Shown here: piece by piece, positions 16,692 through 25,496 of the stretch
Layout: each line of letters starts with the position of its first letter
Position numbering within the stretch: the stretch's first letter is position 1
Notes under the pieces: generated by a model
What the model saw: the letters and a program-made list of their open reading frames with translations, nothing else
Databases searched by the model: none
Told to the model about the DNA's origin: nothing
Made by a program: the position numbers and the translations under genes
Assembly: GCA_050299335.1 (NCBI GenBank)
Contig: JBNKVT010000034.1
Span: 1 to 64,000 of the forward strand
DNA from: JBNKVT01 sp050299335
GTDB taxonomy: Bacteria; Pseudomonadota; Alphaproteobacteria; Rhodobacterales; Rhodobacteraceae
Direction of reading: 5' to 3'
DNA length: 64,000 nt

Positions 16692-17177
16692 TCAGCAGGC
16701 GGCGAGGATGGCGTCGGTGACGCGGGTGAGCGGTTGGGTGGCGTCGATGGGGAAGGCGTTCGGCGGGCGGTCCTTGCCGGAGGCTAGGCGTCGGGCGATG
16801 AAGGCGCGGTCGGCCTCGGTGCCGCCGAATTCGGATGCCGGGCGGGTGGCAAGGCGGTGAGCGAGGGTTTCGGGGTCGGTTTCGAGGACGAAGACCTTGT
16901 CGAAGAGGTGGAGGAAGCGGGAGTGATTGCGGGCGCCACCGCAGAAGAAGGTTGCCTCGTGGGTGGTGTCGGCGGTCAGTGCGGTGAGTTTGGCGATGTC
17001 CCAGATATGGTGGTCGTGGGAGAAGCCCTCCAAGGGCGTGCCGGTCTCGGGGTCGCCCTGATAGGCGAGAACGCGGTCGCCATGGATGGCGTGGAGGCCT
17101 CTGCGCAGGAGCTCGTCGCAGATTGAGGTCTTGCCGGAACCGGAGGGGCCTTCGATGAGGTAGTTGCGGAGGGCCAT
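16692..17177 (-). CDS. P-loop ATPase/kinase-like protein
   Basis: A 161-residue protein starting MALRNYLIEGPSGSGKTS, a Walker A motif directly after the first strand, as in small nucleoside or adenylate-kinase-like NTPases. Later features: GDRVLAYQGDPETG, FFCGGARN, and VFVLETDPETLAHRLATRP (an LID/base-binding-like segment). A phosphotransferase is likely but the substrate is not readable. It sits 17 nt after the 17195-17782 gene and downstream of murD on the same strand. Confidence 0.72.
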   Translation of the reverse strand: MALRNYLIEGPSGSGKTSICDELLRRGLHAIHGDRVLAYQGDPETGTPLEGFSHDHHIWDIAKLTALTADTTHEATFFCGGARNHSRFLHLFDKVFVLETDPETLAHRLATRPASEFGGTEADRAFIARRLASGKDRPPNAFPIDATQPLTRVTDAILAAC

Positions 17178-17194
17178 GAGTGAGGTAATGACTC

Positions 17195-17782
17195 CTAATC
17201 CCGCCGGAGCAAGCCCCGAAACTTGTCTGCCAACCCGGCTTTCCGTTGCGGCGGCGGTGGCCCTTCCCGCAATGGAAAGCGGCTGATTTTGCCCATGACG
17301 TCCAGAATGATCGTCGCACCGTCCACATCGTATGACCATGGCGGCTCGACAAAGGTCGTCCAGAGCTTGCGCCCATTTTCAGTGAAGGCTGCAAGTTCGC
17401 ATTCCGCCGACATGAGAACGATATTTCCGTGCTGTCGCCAGCCCCAGAAACCATGTTCCGCGTCGTCCTCGCACAGAATTTCGGGCTTTTGCATGTCGAA
17501 GACGTAGACCTTGTCATTGATCCCGAAAAACAGGGTTGAACTGTTTTCAGCGACCAGTAGGCCGGAGGTGAAACCGGGCGTCTTGCGATCCTTGGCGGCG
17601 ATCAGAAATCCGGTTAGTTCCGGCCCTTTTCCGGTCTCCACGAACATGACAACCGGTTCGCCTCGATCTTCGGGCTGGCTGAGTTCGAAGACCTTGTCGG
17701 CGCGTTCCCGAAGCAATCCAGACGCAAATGATCCTTCTCCGGTCTCGATGTGGATGAACCAATTCTTGAAGGCAATTCGCAT
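17195..17782 (-). CDS. Hypothetical protein, soluble beta-rich
   Basis: A 195-residue protein I do not recognise. Repeated strand-like segments (FFGINDKVYVFDMQ, WRQHGNIVLMSAECELAAF, KLWTTFVEPPWSYDVDGATIILDV) suggest a partial propeller or beta-sandwich. There is no signal peptide or membrane helix. It follows murD by 6 nt, so it is probably co-transcribed with it, with the P-loop gene next. Codon use is slightly less GC-biased than its neighbours, hinting at later acquisition. Confidence 0.7.
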   Translation of the reverse strand: MRIAFKNWFIHIETGEGSFASGLLRERADKVFELSQPEDRGEPVVMFVETGKGPELTGFLIAAKDRKTPGFTSGLLVAENSSTLFFGINDKVYVFDMQKPEILCEDDAEHGFWGWRQHGNIVLMSAECELAAFTENGRKLWTTFVEPPWSYDVDGATIILDVMGKISRFPLREGPPPPQRKAGLADKFRGLLRRD

Positions 17783-17788
17783 GGGTGC

Positions 17789-19192
17789 CTATACCCTCAG
17801 TTGCTCCACCAGCTCCACGAAATGCTCCCCCCGCTTCTCGAAATTCGGGTATTGGTCGAAGCTGGCGCAGGCAGGCGCGAGGAGGATGGTGTCTCCGGGT
17901 TCGGCCTCGGCACTGGCGCGGGTGACGGCGGTCTCAAGGGTCACGCAGGTTTCGTGGGGGGTGGCGCCGAGGGTACCGGCGAATTCTTCGGCGGCCATGC
18001 CGATGAGGTAGGCTTTTTTCACCCGATAAAAGAGCGGCGCGAGGGGGGTGATGCCGCCGTCCTTGGGCAGGCCGCCGACGATCCAGCGGATGTTCTCGAA
18101 GGCCAGCAGCGCCTTTTCGGCGGCGTCGGCGTTGGTGGCCTTGCTGTCGTTGACATAGGTCACGCCCCCCTTGGTGGCGACGATCTGGCAGCGGTGCGGC
18201 AGGCCGGGAAAGCTGGCCATCGCAGCCTCGATCTGCTTCGGGGCGAGGTTCAGCGCGCGGCAGGCGGCGTAGGCGGCGCAGGCGTTCTGGTGGTTGTGGG
18301 TGCCGGGAAGGGCCGCAATGGGGCGGAGGTCGATGGCGGCGACCTGGCGGCCCTTGCGCCATTCGCTCAGGAACCCCTTGCGGGCGTAGATGTTCCAGCC
18401 GAGGCCCGGCAGCTTGCGGTCCACGGAGATCTGGATCACCGGGTCGCCATTGCCCTTGTGCTCGCGCATCTGAGAGGCGAGGAAGCGGCCCTCGGGCTCG
18501 TCGACGCCGATGATGGCGCGGTCGGGGCCGCCCTCGGCGAAGAGGCGGCGCTTGGCGTAGAAATAGCCGCCGATGCCGCCATGGCGGTCGAGGTGATCGG
18601 GGCTGAGGTTCATGAACAGCGCGATATCGGGGGTCAGGGCGCGGGCGAGCTCGGTCTGGTAGGACGAGAGTTCCAGCACCACCACCTCGCCGTCGCCCGG
18701 CGGGTCGAGGTCCAGCACACCGCGGCCGATATTCCCCGCCATCTGCGTCGGCCGCCCGGCCTCCTTGAGGATGTGGTGGATCAGCGCCGTGGTGGTCGAC
18801 TTGCCGTTCGAGCCGGTGACGCAGATCACCCGCGGCGGCGTGTCCATGTCGTCCCAGTCGTCGGTGGCGTAGGAGCGGAAGAACAGGCCGATATCATTGT
18901 CGAGGCCGACGCCGTGTTCCCAGGCTTTCTCGATGACCCGGTGGGGGGCGGGATAAAGATGCGGGATGCCGGGGGAGACGATCAGCGACACGATCCCCTC
19001 CCAGGGGCGGTCGCGGGAGAGGTCCTCGACAGTGAAACCGGCCTCTTCGGCAGCGGCGCGGGCGGTTTCGTTGTCGTCCCAGCAGACCGGCTCGGCCCCG
19101 CCCTCGCGCAGGGCGGCGGCGGCGGCGAGGCCGGAGCGGCCAAGGCCCAGAACACCGACCTTGTGGCCGTCATATCCGCGTACAGGTATCAT
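17789..19192 (-). CDS. murD: UDP-N-acetylmuramoylalanine--D-glutamate ligase (MurD)
   Basis: A 467-residue Mur ligase adding D-Glu to UDP-MurNAc-L-Ala in the cytoplasm. N-terminal GVLGLGRSGLAAAAAL binds the UDP substrate; the ATP loop is VTGSNGKSTTTALIHH; others are HNHQNACAAYAAC, PHRCQIVATKGGVTYVNDSKATN (start of domain 3) and APACASFDQYPNFEKRGEHF. The chosen ATG gives MIPVRGYDGHKVG. It is separated by about 3.8 kb from the murC-murG-ftsW group; murB, ddl, murE, murF and mraY are not in the window, so the usual cluster is dispersed. Confidence 0.95.
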   Translation of the reverse strand: MIPVRGYDGHKVGVLGLGRSGLAAAAALREGGAEPVCWDDNETARAAAEEAGFTVEDLSRDRPWEGIVSLIVSPGIPHLYPAPHRVIEKAWEHGVGLDNDIGLFFRSYATDDWDDMDTPPRVICVTGSNGKSTTTALIHHILKEAGRPTQMAGNIGRGVLDLDPPGDGEVVVLELSSYQTELARALTPDIALFMNLSPDHLDRHGGIGGYFYAKRRLFAEGGPDRAIIGVDEPEGRFLASQMREHKGNGDPVIQISVDRKLPGLGWNIYARKGFLSEWRKGRQVAAIDLRPIAALPGTHNHQNACAAYAACRALNLAPKQIEAAMASFPGLPHRCQIVATKGGVTYVNDSKATNADAAEKALLAFENIRWIVGGLPKDGGITPLAPLFYRVKKAYLIGMAAEEFAGTLGATPHETCVTLETAVTRASAEAEPGDTILLAPACASFDQYPNFEKRGEHFVELVEQLRV

Positions 19193-19423
19193 CGGAGCGC
19201 TTGTAATTGAGTTCGCCCGACCGGTCACGAGGAAAGATCGTCGTCGCGGTGCCGGCCTTGATCGCCTCTTCCCCCGTGCGCCTTTCTGCTCAAGGACCAG
19301 ATCGCCCCGTCAACACCGGGGATCGAATGCCTGGCGTCACTGGTTCGAAAGTATTAGTAATATTATCATTGGAATTACCCACCGACCGGGCTATCGGTTC
19401 GGAAGGAAACGGGGAGGAATGAC

Positions 19424-20407
19424 ATGAGCGATTTCAGATGGGGCGTGATCGGGCCGAAGGGCATTGCCAACAGCTTCGGCAAGGGTCTGGCGGTGGTGCC
19501 GGACGGGGTGCTGGGCGCGGTGGCCAGCCGGACAAAGTCGCGGGCGGAGGACTATGCGGCCCAATACGGCCCCGATGCCGCGATCTATGACGATTACGAC
19601 GCGCTGCTCGCCGATCCGTCGCTCGACGCCATCTATGTCGCCATCCCCCATGTCCTGCACAAGGACCTGGTGCTGCGCTGCCTCGACGCCGGCAAGCCCG
19701 TGATGTGCGAAAAGCCGCTGACCACCAATGCCGGCGAAAGCGCCGAGCTGATCGCCAGGGCCCGAGACAAAGGCCTGTTCCTGATGGAGGCGGTCTGGAC
19801 CCGCTTCCTGCCGCTTTACGGACGCATCCGCGAGATCATCGATTCGGGCCGCATCGGCGAGGTCAATCTCGTCTGGTCAAGCTTCGGCTTCCCGCTGGAC
19901 TACGACCCCGAGGGCCGCTGGTTCAACAAGTCTCTGGCGGGCGGGGTGCTCCTGGATATGGGCATCTACAACGTCGCCATGTCGCAATTCGTCTATGGCA
20001 GGGACCCGGTCTCGGTGAAAGGCCACGCCGATTTCGCGCCGACCGGGGCCGATCAGCTGACCACCGCGACGATGATGTACGAGGGCGGCAAGATGGCGGT
20101 GTTCGGCTGTTCCTTCACCACCAAGCTGCAGAACACGCTGGAAATCCGCGGGACCAAGGGCTTCATCCATACCGAGAACAAGTTCTGGTTCCCCGAAAAG
20201 GCGACGGTCCGGGTCGGCGATGATATCGAAGAGATCGAGGCCCCGTTCGACGGCTCGGGTTTCGAATTCGAGATCATGGAGAGCCAGCGCTGCATCCGGG
20301 AAGGGCTGACCGAGAGCCCCGGAATGAGCTGGGCCGACACGCTGGGGAACATGAAGGTCATGGACGAGATCAGATCCCAGATCGGCCTCAAATACGATTG
20401 GGAGTGA
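19424..20407 (+). CDS. Gfo/Idh/MocA family oxidoreductase
   Basis: A 327-residue NAD(P)-dependent dehydrogenase: N-terminal Rossmann start WGVIGPKGIANSFGKGL, the CEKPLTTNAGE signature (EKP), then MEAVWTRFLPLYGRIREI and GGVLLDMGIYNV (conserved D/H-type face of the second domain). The WTRF and LLDMGIY features resemble the dihydrodiol/D-xylose dehydrogenase branch. It has a strong GGGAGGAATGAC ribosome site. It is transcribed divergently from murD and is alone on its strand here, so its sugar substrate is not indicated. Confidence 0.9.
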   Translation: MSDFRWGVIGPKGIANSFGKGLAVVPDGVLGAVASRTKSRAEDYAAQYGPDAAIYDDYDALLADPSLDAIYVAIPHVLHKDLVLRCLDAGKPVMCEKPLTTNAGESAELIARARDKGLFLMEAVWTRFLPLYGRIREIIDSGRIGEVNLVWSSFGFPLDYDPEGRWFNKSLAGGVLLDMGIYNVAMSQFVYGRDPVSVKGHADFAPTGADQLTTATMMYEGGKMAVFGCSFTTKLQNTLEIRGTKGFIHTENKFWFPEKATVRVGDDIEEIEAPFDGSGFEFEIMESQRCIREGLTESPGMSWADTLGNMKVMDEIRSQIGLKYDWE

Positions 20408-20503
20408 GGCACCCGGATATCTTGATCCGGTGGTTTCGGTCCCGCCCTTTACACCCGGGGCGCAAATCCCCGAACGCGTCGCGCCGATGGCTCCCCACCA
20501 GGA

Positions 20504-20764
20504 CTATCGCGATGACCGTATCCTGAATACGCGCTTGAGAAACCGGCCCCCGTAAAGGATCGGCCAGCGCAGGACCGAGCACCAGAGCAGGAACACCAAA
20601 GCGCTCACCCAGTGCGGATTCTCGCGGAAGACAAGGACGATCAGCGGCAGCCCGGTGACCAGAAGGAAATAGGCCGCCGGCCAATGGTGGCGCTTCGAGG
20701 GGAACATCGCCAGAAGATTGGCGGTCACCGCCCAGAGGCAGAACAGGCCAAGCGAAAGCGTCAT
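20504..20764 (-). CDS. DUF2484-type small membrane protein
   Basis: An 86-residue protein with about three hydrophobic segments (SLGLFCLWAVTANLLAMFP, AAYFLLVTGLPLIVLVF, VSALVFLLWCSVLRWPILYGG) and a basic tail. I recognise the LxxLWAVxANLLAMFPSKRHHWPAA pattern as the DUF2484 proteins typically located between murC and murB in Rhodobacteraceae. Here it is about 2.2 kb from murC and murB is missing, consistent with a broken mur cluster. Function unknown. Confidence 0.78.
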   Translation of the reverse strand: MTLSLGLFCLWAVTANLLAMFPSKRHHWPAAYFLLVTGLPLIVLVFRENPHWVSALVFLLWCSVLRWPILYGGRFLKRVFRIRSSR

Positions 20765-20849
20765 CGGGGAAATCGTCTCCGGTTGCGGCGGGTCCGGTCG
20801 CCCGCGCCATCGAGTATCCCGCGCGATTCGGGCGGAAACCGGGCAGGGC

Positions 20850-21563
20850 TCAGGGTCGGACCACCGTCGCCCCGGGCTTGTGGCGGCGGATCACCATCGG
20901 CTGGTTGTGGTCCCCGCCATGGGCGGCGTCATAGTCCCGCATCCGCTGGTTCCGTTTCTCATAGGCCTGCATCAGCTTCTCGCGCTGCCGCTTCGCCCCG
21001 CGCTCGCTCGCCGTCACCACTTCGTTCTCGACATGGGTCTTGTGCGGCTTTCGCTGCCGCTGCGCGCCGCTGCGGGTGACGTTATGGGTCTCGGTGGCAC
21101 CGGCTTGGCGCGTCCCGGTCTTCCGCCCTGCCGCATCAGTCCGGCGGGTGACGTTGTGCTGGTCCGCCATCGCTGTCTTCACCTGACCGAAAATCGACCG
21201 GAATATCGTGCGCAGGATGAAGAGGATCACGTTCCAGATCACGAAGGCCACCGCCAACGCCGGCAGGAGATAGGGCAAAAGCTCGGGCAGGCGGTCGGGC
21301 TGGGCGAAGACCTCGTCGACAAAGACGCCGTCCTCTTCCGCCATGGCAATGCCCGCGACCGTGCCGAAGAACAGCGCCGGGAACTGCTTGAAGACGAACT
21401 TCAAGAGCGCGAACAGAAACCGGATCAGAAACAGTCCGGCAATGACCAGAATGACGATCGCGCCGATATCGCCATTGGCGGCGTTCCCGAAAATTTCGAA
21501 AATGCCCAAATCCGTCCAGTTCCCCAGCCAATCCTCCTTACCCTTCACGCCGTCCCCTTTCAC
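20850..21563 (-). CDS. Hypothetical membrane protein with basic C-terminal tail
   Basis: A 237-residue protein with two or three membrane segments (GAIVILVIAGLFLIRFLFALL at about 33-55; LLPYLLPALAVAFVIWNVILFIL at about 93-117). The long, very basic, low-complexity tail contains two HNVTR repeats (DQHNVTRRT and ETHNVTRSG). I do not recognise the family. The GTG start at 21563 overlaps the preceding small gene; a second GTG at 21548, behind AAAGGGGAC, is equally plausible. It sits between two DUF2484-like genes. Confidence 0.6.
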   Translation of the reverse strand: MKGDGVKGKEDWLGNWTDLGIFEIFGNAANGDIGAIVILVIAGLFLIRFLFALLKFVFKQFPALFFGTVAGIAMAEEDGVFVDEVFAQPDRLPELLPYLLPALAVAFVIWNVILFILRTIFRSIFGQVKTAMADQHNVTRRTDAAGRKTGTRQAGATETHNVTRSGAQRQRKPHKTHVENEVVTASERGAKRQREKLMQAYEKRNQRMRDYDAAHGGDHNQPMVIRRHKPGATVVRP

Positions 21564-21774
21564 GCAGCCGTCTGAGATAGTAGATCAAGGGCCGCCGAAA
21601 GATCGAGGCGACGGCCAGGAAGAACAGTATCGCGTAGTTTACGCCATATTCGACCGCGACGGCTACCAATATTGCAAAAGACACAATCAGAAGGAAAATC
21701 GCAATGCGCCGGTGCCAGGGAAAGGGCGTCATCGCGGTGGCCGAGGCCAGAAGGACCCACGATATGATCAGCAA
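21538..21774 (-). CDS. Second DUF2484-like small membrane protein
   Basis: A 78-residue protein with hydrophobic segments IISWVLLASATAM, IAIFLLIVSFAILVAVAV and NYAILFFLAVASIFRRPLIYYLRR, aligning by eye with the 20504-20764 protein (position of the AM-P-H turn and the closing S-x-x-R-x-P-x-x-Y). The start is a TTG with no clear ribosome site. Its stop overlaps the next gene by 26 nt. It may be a diverged paralogue. Confidence 0.55.
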   Translation of the reverse strand: MLIISWVLLASATAMTPFPWHRRIAIFLLIVSFAILVAVAVEYGVNYAILFFLAVASIFRRPLIYYLRRLRERGRREG

Positions 21775-21997
21775 AAGCGCACCCGGATCGGAAGACCTCT
21801 GGCGCGACCTTGAGCGGCCGGTCTGGCAGTCGTCTAGCGGCGGAGAGCTTTGTGGGGGCTGGAAACGGCCCGCCCCATGACAATCAGCAGCTTGGTGACC
21901 GCAAACCAGGCAATTCGTGCGAACACTTTCATTCTACGCATGACGTCATCCCTGTACAATCAGCCCGCTTTTAACGCGGGTCCGGCGTTGGCGTTGG

Positions 21998-22090
21998 TCG
22001 GAACCGATTCCGATCGGGATAAGCAAGTAATCGTTACGCTACGGTTTGATTTATCACCCCGAATTCTGGAGGATTCGCGGAGGAAAAGTG
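21998..22090. repeat. Direct repeat DR-1
   Basis: Shares CGGAACCGRTTCCG, TAATCGTTACGC and an exact 32-nt block (CCGAATTCTGGAGG through AGGAAAAGTG) with 22862-22955. Offset about 865 nt. Confidence 0.8.
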
Positions 22091-22252
22091 TTTTGATTTT
22101 GGTCTTTTCCTGTCCCATTATCGACCGTCCAACGGATCGGGCAAGTTGGGCGTATGCCTTATAACATACTGATAAATTGATTTTATTCAACAAAATTTCG
22201 TGGGCTTCAATCGGCCAATGGCGCGGCCCGATTTCAACAAAATCCCTATAAA

Positions 22253-22378
22253 GCGATGGCGAGGAAATCGGCAACGATTTCCGGCTCGGACATCGCGCAA
22301 TATCAAAAGGATAGAGCGATGGCGAGGAAATCGGCAACGATTTCCGGCTCGGACATCGCGTAATACAAAAAGAATAGA
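22253..22378. repeat. 63-nt tandem duplication of the R3 core (two copies)
   Basis: Copies at 22253-22315 and 22316-22378 differ at only a few positions. Each contains the palindrome GGAAATCGGCAACGATTTCC and begins at the TAGAGCGATGGCGAG junction seen, inverted, at 42345-42390 and 55873-55918. Confidence 0.85.
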
Positions 22379-22414
22379 GCACCGCGATTGATTCAGAAAG
22401 CTGGGACGGTGCCC

Positions 22415-22530
22415 GAGACCAAAATCGTTTCAAACTGAATCAGTCTGAACAAGAATTTAGGTCCAGAGACGTAGGCTTGAGCAATATCCTGGGATCAGAT
22501 TGGTTCAATCTGATCCGGATTTGCTCTAGC
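22415..22530. repeat. R3b element (imperfect) ending GCTCTAG
   Basis: Matches 48087-48197 over most of its length: CCAAAATCGTTTCA, TCCAGAGACGTAGGCTTGAG and the hairpin GGATCAGATTG/CAATCTGATCC, ending TTGCTCTAG. The first palindrome is partly degraded here. Confidence 0.8.
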
Positions 22531-22861
22531 ATTTCGAGAAAGACCTGGACCCCTCTTCTCCGTCTCCCGGCTTTGCCTCGAACGCGACAAGTGATGAATG
22601 ATGTCTCAAGTTTTTCTCAAAACGCTGTAAGGCACGGGTCGGGGATGACAGTCACTTGACTGGCGCCGCTCCGGCCTTCTGGCGCAACCCGCTTCCCAGC
22701 CCCGAGGCGGGGGGCAAACGGCCAAAGGGACGCCGCGCCGGGCGTCCCCTGAGACCAATTTCACGGTGGCTTCAGACCTTTAACACGACGCACACCCCAC
22801 GCCACACGACCCCTCGTTACGCTGCCTGTCATACGGACAGGTCTTGACTTGTTACACCCGA

Positions 22862-22955
22862 ACGGAACCGGTTCCGTATCTGATACTGAAGATAATCGTT
22901 ACGCCAACGAGAATGTTATCGCGCCGAATTCTGGAGGATTCGCGGAGGAAAAGTG
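22862..22955. repeat. Direct repeat DR-2
   Basis: Second copy of the 21998-22090 repeat, in the same orientation, 44 nt from the end of murC. It starts with the perfect 16-nt palindrome ACGGAACCGGTTCCGT. Confidence 0.8.
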
Positions 22956-22998
22956 GTGGCAATGGGGTATTTTGCTTACAAGAGCCTGACATGGCCCG

Positions 22999-24399
22999 TC
23001 AGGTTGCCGTCAATTGACCCGGCAGCGCGTTGGCCCAGGCGGTGATCGACCCGGCGCCGAGGCAGACGACGATATCCCCGGCCCCAGCATTTTCTCGAAC
23101 GAAATCAGGTAGATCGGCATCGGACCCCAGCGCCTCCGCATGGCGGTGACCATGGGCTTGAAGCCCCTCGACCAGCGCGTCGCGGCTGGCGCCTTCGATC
23201 GGGGCCTCGCCGGCGGTGTAGACATCGGAAATGGCGACGATATCGGCCTCGTTGAAACAGGTGCAGAAGTCCTCGAACAGGTCATGGAGCCGGGTGAACC
23301 GATGCGGCTGGTGCACCGCGATCACCCGGCCTTTCGTCGCCTGGCGGGCGGCTTTCAGGACCGCGGCGATCTCGACCGGGTGGTGGGCGTAGTCGTCGAT
23401 GATGGTGACCCCGTTCCACTCACCAACCCGCGTGAACCGCCGGTTCACCCCGCCGAATTCGGCCAGCGCGCGGGCGATATCCTCGGGGGCGATCCCCAGA
23501 TGCCGCGCCACTGCGATGGCCGCCAGCGCGTTCGAGACATTATGGTCGCCGGTCATCGGCAAGCTGAGGCTCTCGATGGCGCTGCCCTCGGCGGCCAGCA
23601 CCACATCGAAATGCGCCAGCCCGTCCTCATAGACCAGATTGGTGACCCGCACATCGGCCTGCGGGTTGAAGCCATAGGTGATGACCCGGCGGTCGTTGAT
23701 ATGACCGACCAGGGTCTGAACCTCGGGATGATCGATGCAGCAGACGGCGACACCGTAAAAGGGGATGTTGGAGACGAACGTATGGAACGCCTCGCGCAGG
23801 GCGTCGAAGCTGCCATAGTGATCGAGATGCTCAGGGTCGATATTGGTGACGATGGCGATGGTCGCGGGCAACCGGTTGAAGGTGCCGTCACTCTCATCCG
23901 CCTCGACCACCATCCACTCGCCCTCGCCCATCCGGGCGTTCGAGCCATAGGCATGGATGATCCCGCCATTGATAACAGTAGGGTCCAGGTTCCCGGCATC
24001 CAGCAGGGCCGCCACCATCGAGGTCGTCGTGGTCTTGCCATGCGTCCCGGCCACCGCGACATTGGATTTCAGCCGCATCAGCTCGGCCAGCATCTCGGCG
24101 CGACGAACAATCGGCAGATGCCGGGCGCGCGCCGCATCCAGCTCCGGATTGCCGGGTTTGATCGCTGACGAGATCACCACCACGTCGGCCCCATCGATAT
24201 TCCCGGCCTCCTGCCCGACGAAAATCTTCGCCCCCTTGCCAGCCAGTCGCTCGGTGATCGGGCTGGCCTTCAGGTCCGAGCCCTGGACGGTGAACCCGTG
24301 ATTAAGAAGCACCTCGGCGATCCCCGACATGCCGATCCCGCCGATGCCGACGAAATGGATGGGGCCGATATCATGCGGCAGACGGGTCTGGTTGTTCAC
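22999..24399 (-). CDS. murC: UDP-N-acetylmuramate--L-alanine ligase (MurC)
   Basis: A 466-residue ligase adding L-Ala to UDP-MurNAc. Signatures: FVGIGGIGMSGIAEVLLNHG, ATP loop AGTHGKTTTTSMVAALL, EADESDGTFNRL, DHYGSFDALREAF, GDHNVSNALAAIAVA, DDYAHHPVEI and VHQPHRFTRLHDLFEDF. It overlaps murG by 4 nt (ATGA), so ftsW-murG-murC form one transcript. Downstream, where DUF2484-murB normally follow, there is a repeat island. Confidence 0.97.
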   Translation of the reverse strand: MNNQTRLPHDIGPIHFVGIGGIGMSGIAEVLLNHGFTVQGSDLKASPITERLAGKGAKIFVGQEAGNIDGADVVVISSAIKPGNPELDAARARHLPIVRRAEMLAELMRLKSNVAVAGTHGKTTTTSMVAALLDAGNLDPTVINGGIIHAYGSNARMGEGEWMVVEADESDGTFNRLPATIAIVTNIDPEHLDHYGSFDALREAFHTFVSNIPFYGVAVCCIDHPEVQTLVGHINDRRVITYGFNPQADVRVTNLVYEDGLAHFDVVLAAEGSAIESLSLPMTGDHNVSNALAAIAVARHLGIAPEDIARALAEFGGVNRRFTRVGEWNGVTIIDDYAHHPVEIAAVLKAARQATKGRVIAVHQPHRFTRLHDLFEDFCTCFNEADIVAISDVYTAGEAPIEGASRDALVEGLQAHGHRHAEALGSDADLPDFVRENAGAGDIVVCLGAGSITAWANALPGQLTAT

Positions 24400-25496
24400 G
24401 CTTCACTTCCTTCAAACGCAAGTTTGCCGACAAGGTCGGCCAGCATCTCCGCGGCATCGGGCTTGGACTGAGACACAGCCGCCTTGACCATCGCATTCGC
24501 CCCCGCAGGCTCGCCGATGATCGCCTCGATGGTCCCGGCGAGTTTCTCGGGCGACAGCTTGTCTTCGGGGATCACGAAGGCCCCACCCGCCTCGGCCAAC
24601 CCACGCGCATTGGCGCTCTGATGGTCGCCGGTGGCATGGGGATAGGGGATCAGTATTGCAGGTCGCCCGATCACCGAGATATCGGCAATCGACGAGGCCC
24701 CGGCCCGCGAGATCACCAGCTGCGCCTTGACCAGCCGCTCGGGGATATCGTCGAAGAAGGACTTCACCTCGGCCCGGACGCCAATGGCGTCATAGGCCGC
24801 CTTTACGTCGTCCAGATCGGCAGGCCGCGCCTGCTGCTGTACCGTGATATTGTCGCGGATGCTCTCGGGCAACGCGGCGAGAGCCGCCGGGACCATGGAT
24901 GAGAACACCGAAGCCCCCTGCGAGCCGCCGATGACCAGAAGGTTCATCGGCCAGTCCCCGGGCGAGATATAGGGCGAGTTCTCGCATTCCTTGATCCCGG
25001 CCCGGACCGGGTTGCCGATATTGTAGGCGGTGACCCCTTCGGGCAGTTCCGTCGGCCAGGTCCCGCAGGCCACGGCATCGACCCGTGTGGCGAAAAGCTT
25101 GTTCACCCGCCCCAGAATGCCGTTCTGCTCGTGGATCATCCGGGGGATCTTCAGCCAGGTCGCGGCACTGAGCGCCGGGATAGTCGGATAGCCCCCGAAA
25201 CCGGCCACGCAAGACGGCCGGTCGGCCTTCATTGCCCGGATTGCCCCCCAGACCCCGCGGGCGATCTTCCAAGGCACCTGGGCGCGGTCCTTCCAGTCGC
25301 CTTGCGAGAAGCTGCCCGAGGGAAGGACGGTGCGTTCCACGGCGACCGGGAAGCCGCCTGCATAGCGTGCGCCCCGTTCATCGGTGGAAAGCTTGACCCG
25401 CCAGCCGCGCCGCAGCATCTCTTCGGCCAGCGCCTGTGCCGGAAACATGTGCCCGCCGGTGCCGCCTGCGGCGATGATGAGCAGCGGCTCGGCCAT
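24396..25496 (-). CDS. murG: UDP-GlcNAc--lipid I N-acetylglucosaminyltransferase (MurG)
   Basis: A 366-residue peripheral membrane GT28 enzyme that makes lipid II from lipid I on the cytoplasmic face. N-terminal loop AAGGTGGHMFPAQALAEE, VAGFGGYPTIPAL, HEQNGILGRVNKLF, GGSQGASVF, then ISRAGASSIADISVIGRPAILIPYPHATGDHQSANA. It starts one base from the ftsW stop and overlaps murC. Confidence 0.97.
   Translation of the reverse strand: MAEPLLIIAAGGTGGHMFPAQALAEEMLRRGWRVKLSTDERGARYAGGFPVAVERTVLPSGSFSQGDWKDRAQVPWKIARGVWGAIRAMKADRPSCVAGFGGYPTIPALSAATWLKIPRMIHEQNGILGRVNKLFATRVDAVACGTWPTELPEGVTAYNIGNPVRAGIKECENSPYISPGDWPMNLLVIGGSQGASVFSSMVPAALAALPESIRDNITVQQQARPADLDDVKAAYDAIGVRAEVKSFFDDIPERLVKAQLVISRAGASSIADISVIGRPAILIPYPHATGDHQSANARGLAEAGGAFVIPEDKLSPEKLAGTIEAIIGEPAGANAMVKAAVSQSKPDAAEMLADLVGKLAFEGSEA

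Larger units (their letters stand above)
21775..22998. other. Repeat-rich gene-free island downstream of murC
   Basis: No convincing gene is found in this 1.2 kb, which is lower in GC than its surroundings. It holds a pair of direct repeats (21998-22090 and 22862-22955), a 63-nt tandem duplication (22253-22378), a CTAGAGC-type element (about 22415-22530) and a perfect palindrome ACGGAACCGGTTCCGT at 22862-22877. It lies where DUF2484-murB would normally follow murC. Confidence 0.75.

Noticed and set aside
21850..22164. 104-codon plus-strand frame in the repeat island
   Set aside because: Covers the first direct repeat; no ribosome site and no protein-like pattern.
22253..22378. Possible CRISPR array
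   Set aside because: Only two tandem copies with no spacers, and the same core is dispersed elsewhere as a single palindrome.
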